From: Acidobacteriota bacterium
Lineage (GTDB): Bacteria > Acidobacteriota > Terriglobia > Terriglobales > Acidobacteriaceae
Length of the DNA: 64,000 nt
Reading direction: 5' to 3'
Assembly: GCA_013289765.1 (NCBI GenBank)
Contig: JABCZI010000003.1
Span: 186,001-250,000, forward strand
Of the stretch, positions 51,571 to 60,422 are shown piece by piece. Position 1 is the first letter of the stretch; every line of letters begins with the position of its first letter. The notes beneath the pieces are model-generated. The model did not search any database. It was not told the origin of the DNA and was given only the letters and a program-made list of their open reading frames with translations. The translations under genes were made by a program, and so were the position numbers.

Positions 51571-54500
51571 ATGCGGAGGTGGATCCGAAATGTCTCGTTA
51601 AGCCTTTGTCTCTGCGGCGTTGCCCACGCGCAGTCGGCCAGCGCCTCCTTGGCCGGACGAATCACCGATCCCAACAAAGCGGTGATCAAGGATGCGACCG
51701 TCACCGTTATCAACACAGAAACTGGCGTGCGCTTCCAGGGGCTGACGAACGAAACCGGTACATACTACGTCTCCGACCTGCTCCCTGGCAGGTACCGAAT
51801 TGAAGTCGAAAAACTCGGATTCAAGGCAGTGATTCAGTCTGGCGTCATTCTCCATGTGCAAGACGCCGTGGAGATTAATTTTGAAATGACCTTGGGGTCA
51901 GCTTTAGAAAGCATCACCGTCGAGGGCACGCAGCCTCCGCTTGATACCGAATCGGCGACGGTGGGTACAGTTGTGGAACGTCGCAAGGCCAATGAATTGC
52001 CGCTCAACGGAAGAAATGTTTTCAATCTGATCGTTCTAGCGCCGTCCGTGATTCCGCAGGGCAGTTCGACGGGTACGCCGGTCGGTGTGAATCCCTTCGG
52101 CTGGAACAACTATCAAGTGAATGGCTCGTTCGGGAATCAAAGCGCGGAGTACCTGGATGGGCAGCCGCTCAATATTGGCTATATCAACTTGCCGGTACTG
52201 ATTCCCACTCAGGATTCCATCCAGGAATTCAAAATACAGACCAGCAATCTGGGCCCGGAGTGGGGAAAATTTGCGGGTGGAGTCACCAATCTGAGCACAA
52301 AAAGTGGAACTAACGCTGTCCACGGCGAGGTCTATGAATATCTCCGCAATCGGATTTTCAATGCCAATGATTATTTTCTAAATGCGACGGGCAAACCACG
52401 ACCACCCTGGGTCCAAAACCAGTTTGGTACGAATATAGGTGGGCCGGTCCGGCTGCCGCGCTATGATGGCCGCAACCGTGCGTTCTGGTTTGCCAGTTGG
52501 GAAGGCTTCCGTCTCCGCACTGGAGAACAATTCACCGCCAGCGTTCCAACCCCTGCTGAACGGAACGGGGATTTCTCCGCCATTAGCACGGCTATTGTGG
52601 ATCCCTGCGCCGGCCAAATAAATGCTCAGGGAGCTTGCCCGGGAAGTAACTTAATTCCCACGGCCTTCATGGGAAACAAAATCCCTGCTAACAGGATTAA
52701 TACTACGTCGAAGGCGCTGCTCTCTCTTTGGCCTCTGCCGAATAGTCCTGGCGTAGTAACTCCGTCGGGCACCATCAACAATTTCAACACCGTCGCGAGG
52801 ACCGGCGGCGACCAGGACCAGTTCGTCGCCCGCCTTGATCAGGATCTTACGGACAAGCAGAGACTGTTTGTCCGCTTCAATCACTGGTCTGTGCTGGACC
52901 TGCCTGTCGATCCCCTGGGCGATGGTCTGTGCGCGGACCGCTGTTCAGAAAAGTATTCCACGAACGCGTTGGCGCTCGGGTACAACTACAACATCAGCTC
53001 GAAGACGATTTTTGACTTCAACGCCAGCGTGAGTCGCTTCAAATACAACCGCACACCAACGAATGCGGGATTTGATCTGACGTCGATCGGCTGGCCGGCG
53101 AGCTATAACGCGAGTGTTCCCGCGGTGATGCGCACGCCGCCCACGCCCTGTGTAGCCAATACCACGGACGCAATTATGTGTTCGCAGGGGCAAAGCTTTA
53201 TTCAGGACCGCAATACCCAATACAACCTCGGTCCAAACATTACTCTGATGCGCGGGCATCACCGGTATCGATTTGGCTTTCAATTCGAAGTCGGCTACGA
53301 CAATTATGCTCAAACCAACGTGGCCAGCGGAGCCTTCGATTTCTGTGCACCGAGTCAAGCCTGTTTCAGCGGCTTTCCGTTTGCCGATTTTCTGCTCGGT
53401 TATGCCGATAACTTCAGCAATTTTGAGAATCATTTTTTTTCCCAGGCAGTGGTGCCCAACTTCACGGCGGGCAAGCAAGTGTATCGGGCGCCTTATTTCG
53501 ATGACACCTGGCGTGTGAGTAATCACCTTACCCTGAATCTGGGCCTGAGATATGAGCTGCAAGGTCCGTGGTCGGAACGCTTTAATCGACTGTCGTATTT
53601 CGATCCACACGCCGCCAACTATCTCAATGCGTTTCTTCCGGCAGGCTTACCGACGGTGAGGGGAGAAGCATTCCTGATTCCTGCTGGCACGCGGAATAAC
53701 ATTTCAATGGAGAAAGATAACTTTTCTCCGCGGATCGGGCTCGCCTATAGCATCGGCCAGCAAACAGTTGTTCGGAGCGGGTACGGAATTTTCTGGATCC
53801 CCGATTATGTCTCGTTTGCAGTCAATCCGCTCAATGACATGGTGAACGCAGCTGGTACGACGTACACAGGTACGGTTGACGGCACGCATCCATTCAACTC
53901 GATTTCGCTGCCCTTCCCCGCTGGCATTTCGCCGCCACCAGGGCGCAGCTTGGGAGATAGGGGGACGCAGCAGTTCCTCACCCAGGTGGTGCAATCGATT
54001 ACGGAGGTGGATCGCGAACGCCATCCTGCGGGGTACGTGCAACAGTGGAACTTGAATGTCGAGAGACACCTTCCGGCGGGATTTCTTCTTTCGGTGGCCT
54101 ACGTGGGATCCAAAGGCACCCACCTGGCGCAATACGCGCAACAGGTCAACCAAATCTCAGACAGTCTCCTGACGCAAGCCGCCGCGCAGTATGCTGCTGG
54201 TGGAAGGTCTGCGGTAACTTTGCTCGACTCCGTGCCCAACCCGTTCTTCGTGAATGGTCAAGCCCTCGCCCTGGCTGCACCCACTACCACGGAGGGTCAA
54301 CTTCTTCGGCCGTATCCGCAATACACCAGTGTGGAACTTGCCGGCCAGGGATCGTTCTCCAGCATCTATCATTCATTGCAGATTACGGCGCAGCGCCGGT
54401 TCGCCGGGGCCGGATCACTGCTGGTGGCTTACACCAATGCCAAGCTCATCAGCAATACCGACACGCTTACCTCCTGGCTTGAAACCAGCGTGGGGGGCTT

Positions 54501-55125
54501 GCAAGACAACAACAACCTGCGCGGCGAACGCTCGTTGTCCTCGCAGGATGTCCCGCAACGCTTGGTAGTCAGCTATGTTCTCGACCTGCCGTTCGGACAA
54601 GGCAGAAGATATCTTGGCAATATGGGAGAACTCCAGAACCGGATCGTTGGCGGATGGGGAGTGGATGGAGTGATTACTTTCCAGAGAGGATTTCCTCTCG
54701 TCTTCCGTAACGGTCAAAATAACGACTCTACGCTGTTCGGCACCGGTTCGCGGCCGAATATAGTCGCCGGGTGTGCGAAATCAATCAAAGGCAAATCGAG
54801 GTTGAACCAGTGGTTCAACACCGCTTGTTTCAATGCCCCGCCAGACTTTACCTTCGGCAATGAGCCACGAGTCGATCCCACGCTGCGCGGCGATGGCGTG
54901 AATAACTTCGACTTTGCCCTGTTCAAGAAACTTTCACTGGATTCTTATGAACGCTTCAATTTCGAATTCCGAGTAGAGGTCTTCAATCTTTTTAACCGAA
55001 CCCAGTTTGCTCCACCCAATACGACTTGCTGCAGTACGAACAATGTAAACTTTGGCGCGATAACCGCCACGGCCCCCGGGACCAATCCGAGGTTAGTTCA
55101 GTTTGCAATGAAATTCCTGTTCTGA
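51571..55125 (+). CDS. TonB-dependent receptor, Oar-like, copy 2
   Basis: An 1184-residue outer-membrane receptor with a signal peptide (1-21, Ala-His-Ala-Gln), a regulatory-like domain at about 25-105, plug (around Asn-Glu-Leu-Pro-Leu-Asn-Gly-Arg-Asn-Val) and a barrel ending Phe-Leu-Phe. The segment Ala-Glu-Tyr-Leu-Asp-Gly-Gln-Pro-Leu-Asn-Ile-Gly-Tyr-Ile-Asn is shared exactly with the receptor at 45382-49113. It diverges from the sigma gene, with a 248-nt spacer. The ribosome site is weak. It probably moves a similar substrate. Confidence 0.92.
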   Translation: MRRWIRNVSLSLCLCGVAHAQSASASLAGRITDPNKAVIKDATVTVINTETGVRFQGLTNETGTYYVSDLLPGRYRIEVEKLGFKAVIQSGVILHVQDAVEINFEMTLGSALESITVEGTQPPLDTESATVGTVVERRKANELPLNGRNVFNLIVLAPSVIPQGSSTGTPVGVNPFGWNNYQVNGSFGNQSAEYLDGQPLNIGYINLPVLIPTQDSIQEFKIQTSNLGPEWGKFAGGVTNLSTKSGTNAVHGEVYEYLRNRIFNANDYFLNATGKPRPPWVQNQFGTNIGGPVRLPRYDGRNRAFWFASWEGFRLRTGEQFTASVPTPAERNGDFSAISTAIVDPCAGQINAQGACPGSNLIPTAFMGNKIPANRINTTSKALLSLWPLPNSPGVVTPSGTINNFNTVARTGGDQDQFVARLDQDLTDKQRLFVRFNHWSVLDLPVDPLGDGLCADRCSEKYSTNALALGYNYNISSKTIFDFNASVSRFKYNRTPTNAGFDLTSIGWPASYNASVPAVMRTPPTPCVANTTDAIMCSQGQSFIQDRNTQYNLGPNITLMRGHHRYRFGFQFEVGYDNYAQTNVASGAFDFCAPSQACFSGFPFADFLLGYADNFSNFENHFFSQAVVPNFTAGKQVYRAPYFDDTWRVSNHLTLNLGLRYELQGPWSERFNRLSYFDPHAANYLNAFLPAGLPTVRGEAFLIPAGTRNNISMEKDNFSPRIGLAYSIGQQTVVRSGYGIFWIPDYVSFAVNPLNDMVNAAGTTYTGTVDGTHPFNSISLPFPAGISPPPGRSLGDRGTQQFLTQVVQSITEVDRERHPAGYVQQWNLNVERHLPAGFLLSVAYVGSKGTHLAQYAQQVNQISDSLLTQAAAQYAAGGRSAVTLLDSVPNPFFVNGQALALAAPTTTEGQLLRPYPQYTSVELAGQGSFSSIYHSLQITAQRRFAGAGSLLVAYTNAKLISNTDTLTSWLETSVGGLQDNNNLRGERSLSSQDVPQRLVVSYVLDLPFGQGRRYLGNMGELQNRIVGGWGVDGVITFQRGFPLVFRNGQNNDSTLFGTGSRPNIVAGCAKSIKGKSRLNQWFNTACFNAPPDFTFGNEPRVDPTLRGDGVNNFDFALFKKLSLDSYERFNFEFRVEVFNLFNRTQFAPPNTTCCSTNNVNFGAITATAPGTNPRLVQFAMKFLF

Positions 55126-55145
55126 GGAAAAGTTTCGTAGACCGG

Positions 55146-55180
55146 TCCGGGGTCGTTCAGGGTTTAGGACCTACCCCGGA
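55146..55180. terminator. Inverted repeat after receptor gene
   Basis: TCCGGGGT (55146-55153) and ACCCCGGA (55173-55180) with a 19-nt loop. It lies between the receptor stop and the CRTAC1 gene. No T-run. Confidence 0.4.
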
Positions 55181-55193
55181 ATGAAAAGTCGAC

Positions 55194-56834
55194 ATGTTAA
55201 GCCGTCTTTCCCAAGTCGCCGTTGTTTCGATTCTCGTCGCCTTGCTCGCAGCAATCAGCGCGCCCATTTTCGTGGTGAATCTGCCGCACGGGATCGAGTT
55301 CACTCTGCAAAACTCTCCTACGCCGCAGAAGTATTTGATCGAAACCATGCCCGGCGGTGTTGCCCTTCTCGACTACAACAACGACGGATTGCTCGATATA
55401 TTCTTTGTCAACGGCGGTCGCATCAATAATGTCATGCACGCACCGGAAGACTTTGATCGGCATGATCCGCGCTACTGGAATCGGCTCTACCGCCAAAATC
55501 GTGATGGCAGCTTCACCGACGTGACCGAACAGGCCGGCTTGGCTAACGCCGGAGATGGAAACTACGGCATGGGCGTAGCTGTGGGCGATTACGACAATGA
55601 CGGTTATCCCGATCTCTACGTGACCAGCTACGGCAAGAACATTCTGTATCACAACAATGGCGATGGCACCTTCACCGATGTGACGGCCAAGGCGGGAGTC
55701 GCGGGCGGAGGCTGGTCGGTATCGGCGGGATTTTTCGACTACGATAACGACGGGAAACTGGACTTGTTCGTCACGCGCTATATGGACTGGGACACCGCGC
55801 ACAGCAAGGACTGCGGCGGCAGTTATCACACTTATTGTCCGCCCGGGGAATTTCCCCGCGCCACCAACATTCTCTACCACAATCGCGGGGACGGCACCTT
55901 TGAGGACGTGAGCCAGCGCTCAGGGATTGCCGCCAAGAAAGGGCATGGATTGGGCGTGGCGTTCGCGGACTATGACGGGGATGGATTGACCGATATCTTC
56001 GTCGCCAACGATGGCATGCAGCAGTATCTATTCCACAACAACGGCAACGGCGCGTTCACCGAAGTCGGTTTGGAAGCAGGCACAGCGCTCAACCTGGATG
56101 GTGGCCCGCTCTCCGGCATGGGAGTTGTGTTTCAGGACTACGATAACGACGGCCGGCCCGATGTCATCGTAACCACATTGCCGCGTCAAACCTATGCAGT
56201 CTTTCACAACGATGGCAATGGCTCGTTCAGCGACCGGGGTCTGCAAACCGGAGTCACGATGCTTTCCGGTGTGACTTCGGGCTGGGGCGTGGGACTGGAA
56301 GATTTCGACAATGACGGACAAAAAGACTTGTTTGTAAACCAGGGTCACGTCCTCGATAACGTAGAAAAAATCGACCCGTCGTTGCACTACCTGGAACCAA
56401 CGCTCTTGGCCCTGAATCACAACGGAAAATTCGAGAGCGTCAATCCGGGAACCGATGCGCTGGTATCGGGACGGGGAGCCGCTTTCGGCGACCTCAACAA
56501 CGATGGCTGGATCGATGTTGTGACTTCAGTTCTCGGCGCGCACCCGCAGATTTTTCTCAATCGCGGTGGAAGCGCCAACTGGCTGACCATCACTTTGCGC
56601 GGTACCCGCAGCAACCGCGATGGCCTGGGAGCACGCGTGCAAGTAAACGGGCAAACGCGCTTCGCGACGACCGCCGGGAGTTACGAATCAGCCAACGACA
56701 AGCGTCTGCATTTCGGCTTGGCCACCGCCAAAACCGCACGAGTCGAAGTATTCTGGCCTTCGGGAACGCACCAGGTTCTCAATGATGTGTCCGTGAATCA
56801 ATTTCTTGAAATCCGTGAGCCGGAGCGGCCGTGA
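55194..56834 (+). CDS. CRTAC1-type FG-GAP/ASPIC protein
   Basis: A 546-residue exported protein with a signal peptide or anchor at about 1-28. Eight or so FG-GAP/VCBS blades follow with calcium-type Asp-x-Asn-x-Asp-Gly motifs such as Tyr-Asp-Asn-Asp-Gly-Tyr-Pro-Asp-Leu. The C-terminal ASPIC/UnbV domain is about 460-540. It is common next to TPR proteins and Oar receptors in this phylum. Its role is unresolved; a surface adhesion or substrate-capture role is possible. The next gene overlaps it by 4 nt. Confidence 0.9.
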   Translation: MLSRLSQVAVVSILVALLAAISAPIFVVNLPHGIEFTLQNSPTPQKYLIETMPGGVALLDYNNDGLLDIFFVNGGRINNVMHAPEDFDRHDPRYWNRLYRQNRDGSFTDVTEQAGLANAGDGNYGMGVAVGDYDNDGYPDLYVTSYGKNILYHNNGDGTFTDVTAKAGVAGGGWSVSAGFFDYDNDGKLDLFVTRYMDWDTAHSKDCGGSYHTYCPPGEFPRATNILYHNRGDGTFEDVSQRSGIAAKKGHGLGVAFADYDGDGLTDIFVANDGMQQYLFHNNGNGAFTEVGLEAGTALNLDGGPLSGMGVVFQDYDNDGRPDVIVTTLPRQTYAVFHNDGNGSFSDRGLQTGVTMLSGVTSGWGVGLEDFDNDGQKDLFVNQGHVLDNVEKIDPSLHYLEPTLLALNHNGKFESVNPGTDALVSGRGAAFGDLNNDGWIDVVTSVLGAHPQIFLNRGGSANWLTITLRGTRSNRDGLGARVQVNGQTRFATTAGSYESANDKRLHFGLATAKTARVEVFWPSGTHQVLNDVSVNQFLEIREPERP

Positions 56835-57895
56835 TCCGATCTATTTTGATCCTGTGGCTGGCGTTGCAGACGATTTCGCCGGACGCGATGAAACATCTGG
56901 ACGCTGGCCGTCAGGCCGAAAGCCAGCGCCGCTTTGACGCCGCGGTGGCTGAATTTCTTCAGGTGACTGAACTCGAGCCGAAATTCGCCGCCGGTTTTAT
57001 CAGTCTGGGACAGGCTTATCTCGAGCAGCACAACTATAGCGCAGCGCTCGCGCCTTTAAAGCGGGCTCTGGAACTGGATTCCAGCCTGGTTCCCGCGCAT
57101 CGGTTGCTCGGTTATGCGCTCCTGGCACAGGGTTATGCGGCTCAGGCCGTTCCGCACTTGCAGCAAGCCCAGGAAGTGGCCGCGCTCGGGATCGCGCAAG
57201 CAGAAGCCGGACAATTCAGCGACGCTATCATCAATCTTCAAGCCGCATTGCAAAAACGACCGAACGATCCGGACCTGCTCTATTATTTGGGCCGAGCCGG
57301 CGGGTTGCTTTCCAAGCAGTCGATCGACACGCTGTTGGCCGGCTATCCTGCTTCCGCTCGCGCCCATCAGTCGCTGGCTGAAAATTATTTTGTTCTCCGG
57401 CAAATGGCCGAAGCCGAAAAAGAATATCAGGAGGCGATCCGCCTTCGCCCCGACACTCCCAATCTTCACCTCGAACTGGGACAAGTATTTGCCATGACTT
57501 CACGCTGGCCCCTGGCCGAAGAAAATTTTCGGGCCGAAGCCAAACTGCAGCCTGGAAATGCAGAAGCCGAATATCGATTAGGAGACGCTTTGCTTCAGCA
57601 GGGTAAAGCGCGCGAGGCACGCGCCGAGTTGGAGCGCGCCAACCATCTGCAGCCGCAGATGCCAGAAACTCTCTACGCACTGGGCAAAGCGTTCGCTCTC
57701 GAAGGCGATGCCGCCTCCGCCGAGAAGGCGTGGACGGAATTATTGACGATTGAAAAAGAAGGCCCGCTTGCGGCCCAGGCGCATTTTGGCTTGGCCGGTC
57801 TTTATCGCAAACAAGGGAAAACCGCTGAGTCCGAGCAGCACATGCGCGCGTTCCAATCTCTGCAGGGTTCCTCTCCACCTTCCGAAAAACACTAG
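56831..57895 (+). CDS. TPR-repeat protein, GTG start
   Basis: A 354-residue protein of about eight TPR units throughout (Tyr-Ser-Ala-Ala-Leu-Ala-Pro-Leu-Lys-Arg-Ala-Leu-Glu-Leu and others), with a short hydrophobic start (about 1-15) likely a signal. Translation probably couples with CRTAC1 through the GTGA overlap. No enzymatic domain. It would serve as a binding partner in the envelope. Confidence 0.85.
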   Translation: MIRSILILWLALQTISPDAMKHLDAGRQAESQRRFDAAVAEFLQVTELEPKFAAGFISLGQAYLEQHNYSAALAPLKRALELDSSLVPAHRLLGYALLAQGYAAQAVPHLQQAQEVAALGIAQAEAGQFSDAIINLQAALQKRPNDPDLLYYLGRAGGLLSKQSIDTLLAGYPASARAHQSLAENYFVLRQMAEAEKEYQEAIRLRPDTPNLHLELGQVFAMTSRWPLAEENFRAEAKLQPGNAEAEYRLGDALLQQGKAREARAELERANHLQPQMPETLYALGKAFALEGDAASAEKAWTELLTIEKEGPLAAQAHFGLAGLYRKQGKTAESEQHMRAFQSLQGSSPPSEKH

Positions 57896-57961
57896 TCACC
57901 AATCGCGGATCATCTTTCGTCGGACTCGACCTCGTCCTCAAACCCCTGGTGGACGAATCCA

Positions 57962-58849
57962 CTATGGAGAGACGAGGTAGTTCCCCGCCACCACCGATTT
58001 TGCAGCACCCTGGGGCGTCAAACGCATGTGAATGAGAATCGTTAGATGCTGCCCGACGAGCGAGTTGAAATTCGGCGGACCAGGGAGATCCTCGCCGCTG
58101 GCTGCGTGAGGCACTTCGGGAGGCGCAGGAGTTGCCAAGTATGTTCCTGTGCATTCGGAACCGCTGTAGGCTTCATTTGCGGCCGGCACTTGACAGGCCT
58201 CATCCTGAACCAAAGGCGGCCAGTAGGTGCTGACTACAGTGCTCACCAGTTGGGGAAAGTCCTCGCGGACCATGCTCGTGGATCCCGACAGCTTAATAAA
58301 GTTATCTTTCTGCCCGCTCCCAGCGGCAGCGGGGTCGAAAACGAAAGTGGCGTCGCGCGAGACTCGGTGGATCATTGGTGGGCCGTAGACCGGGCCGGCA
58401 TATGCTTCATTTGGGGTCATCTCAACGTTACGATCTACCCGAGTCACGGCCAGTTCGCCTGTGGCTTGCAGCCGACCGTCCGGCATCCGGACCACCTTCT
58501 TGGAGTGGAAACACACCAACGTGTGGTTCGATAGGTTGGCGAGCCAATGATTCAGGAACTTCCCATCTTCATCAATGACCGGCGACATGGAGGTAGCCGG
58601 ATAGATTCTAAAATCGACACTGGACTTCGTGGGATCAGCATCGTCCAATGTGATTCTTCCGTTAACCCTGGCGAAGCCGAGTGCCAGGTTGATTTTCGTT
58701 TTTCCATAATCCGTGGTCGCATCAGTAGTAAGTCGGGCATCCGAATGGCGTGTGTCCACTCGCCAGGATCCGGCTACGGAGGGAGGGTTACTGGGACCGC
58801 CGAGAGCAAGAATTCCCGCCACCGCGAACAGCGCTGTGTTCTTAAGCAT
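57962..58849 (-). CDS. YceI-like exported protein
   Basis: A 295-residue protein with a signal peptide (1-about 26). Residues 27-165 match the YceI start: Trp-Arg-Val-Asp-Thr-Arg-His-Ser-Asp-Ala-Arg, then Asn-Gly-Arg-Ile-Thr-Leu-Asp, Ser-Ser-Val-Asp-Phe-Arg-Ile. The fold is a lipocalin-like barrel binding polyisoprenoids. The C-terminal extension past about 200 is Pro/Ala-rich and unknown. It converges with the TPR gene. Confidence 0.78.
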   Translation of the reverse strand: MLKNTALFAVAGILALGGPSNPPSVAGSWRVDTRHSDARLTTDATTDYGKTKINLALGFARVNGRITLDDADPTKSSVDFRIYPATSMSPVIDEDGKFLNHWLANLSNHTLVCFHSKKVVRMPDGRLQATGELAVTRVDRNVEMTPNEAYAGPVYGPPMIHRVSRDATFVFDPAAAGSGQKDNFIKLSGSTSMVREDFPQLVSTVVSTYWPPLVQDEACQVPAANEAYSGSECTGTYLATPAPPEVPHAASGEDLPGPPNFNSLVGQHLTILIHMRLTPQGAAKSVVAGNYLVSP

Positions 58850-58980
58850 TTTGTTCTCCTCCTTGCAGATTTGACCTTTCCACCGAAGTGGCTGCGCAGT
58901 TTCGACCCACTAAATGAGATCCTGCTACAGCACCTTTACCTAATAGCAGAATTTGCCCTCACCAGGCCGGTCGGTGAAAC

Positions 58981-59967
58981 CTACTCGCCCTGCGCGAGAC
59001 TCTGGTTCACCAGAACTTTGATATCTACGTGGCGGTTCAGGTCGCGATCCTGGGCGCTATCGTTGCTGACAGCCGGATGGGTCGCTCCATAGCCGACCGG
59101 CACAAGGATTCGTCGCATCGGAATGTCCTTCACTTCCCGAAGATACTGTGCAACGACTGCCGCCCGTTCTTCGCTAAGCTTTTGGTCCGCTTCTTTGCTC
59201 AGGGTATTGGAACTGTATCCTGCGATTTCAATCATGAAGCCATCGAGTGACTTGGCAATGTCAGCCAGATTGTTGAGGTCCTTCTTCGCTTTTTCGTTCA
59301 GAACGGCCGAATCTCTGGGAAAAAAGACGTCAACCTGGAACTCGTTCTTGTAGTCGTCCAACTCCGAAACGCGCTTGTTCAACATGGAAGAAGCTGTCGC
59401 ATTCGCAATACCGAGGGCAACTGCGGCTTGCGCCTCTGCACCAGATTGACTAGCTGAGGCCATTGCCTGATCTGCTGAGGATTGCGCCTGTACCGCCCCT
59501 GCGATGCCTTGCTGCCCCTCGGCGCCAGCTTGTTTTGCGGCCGTTCTGTTCCCTGTGATCTCTTGCTGCTGGGCCACTTCAACTGCGAATTCGTCGGGAC
59601 TGAAAGATATTTTCTCAGCTTCGAGCCGACCCTTTGCATCGCCTCTGCCTTCGGCTTCTATTGTTAAGCCCGGCACCAGTGCCGTCACATCCATGTCCGT
59701 GTGGCGAAAGAACCGTAGATGGCCTTGCTTGCGTTCAATCCTTGTGTTGTCCGTGATGTTCACGACAAACAATTGACCGGATTTTTTGTCTTTGATTCGA
59801 ATAGTGTCACCCTGGCGCGACAGAATTAGGCCGGTGAGTTTTACTTGTTGGTTGACGGGGATGTCAGAAGTTCCTGTCGAAGCTGCGAAGAGCAGAGTCC
59901 CCAAAAGAATGGCGTAGACGGTGCAGCACACCGCGACGCCACTCCACTTGCTAGTCATTAGTTTCAC
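58981..59967 (-). CDS. OmpA-family protein, GTG start
   Basis: A 328-residue exported protein: signal peptide (about 1-31), an OB-like DUF5666-type region (36-115), an Ala/Gln-rich region (125-190), a short coiled coil and a C-terminal OmpA peptidoglycan-binding domain (205-320). The usual Gly-x-Thr-Asp is replaced by Gly-Tyr-Ser-Ser-Asn, though Leu-Ser-x-x-Arg-Ala and Asn-Arg-His-Val are kept. AGGAGG 7 nt before a GTG at 59967 decides the start over two ATGs. Confidence 0.87.
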   Translation of the reverse strand: MKLMTSKWSGVAVCCTVYAILLGTLLFAASTGTSDIPVNQQVKLTGLILSRQGDTIRIKDKKSGQLFVVNITDNTRIERKQGHLRFFRHTDMDVTALVPGLTIEAEGRGDAKGRLEAEKISFSPDEFAVEVAQQQEITGNRTAAKQAGAEGQQGIAGAVQAQSSADQAMASASQSGAEAQAAVALGIANATASSMLNKRVSELDDYKNEFQVDVFFPRDSAVLNEKAKKDLNNLADIAKSLDGFMIEIAGYSSNTLSKEADQKLSEERAAVVAQYLREVKDIPMRRILVPVGYGATHPAVSNDSAQDRDLNRHVDIKVLVNQSLAQGE

Positions 59968-60422
59968 AGAACTTCCTCCTATCATTTTTCATAACCGCCG
60001 GCTTCAGGGTGCGCATCGCTGCATACGATAAGCCCGCCGTGTGGCGTTCTCGCTTCACAGATGCAAAGCGCTTGCCAAAGTCCGATTACATCCCAACCAG
60101 ACTGTTAGTCATTAAATGGAACGAAATTGTGACTTGCGAGATTGCAGTGGGGAGAACCGGTGTCCGTAGTCGGTCACCGTCGAAATGCGGACGCGCGCTG
60201 TCAAACGTCCGACGTCCGTCACATTCTCACTAAACCCTTTCGGAAGATCCCGTTTATCTATCCGTTTGAGAACACAAGAGCAAAAGCCGATAGCCGATTG
60301 GTGACGGACGTGCGATTTAACAATATGACGACGAGTGGCAATCTGAGTCACGTGTATGGAACTGAAACTGTACCCGCCGATCACGGCAGCAAAAGCCCGC
60401 TCTCTGTGATGGAAAGGTTGCA
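59968..60422. other. 455-nt spacer, nothing recognised
   Basis: Divergent spacer between the OmpA-like and porin genes. It should hold both promoters; no confident boxes, operators, RNA gene or ORF with ribosome site are seen. CGTCCGACGTCCGTC at about 60207 is a short internal repeat. Confidence 0.4.
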
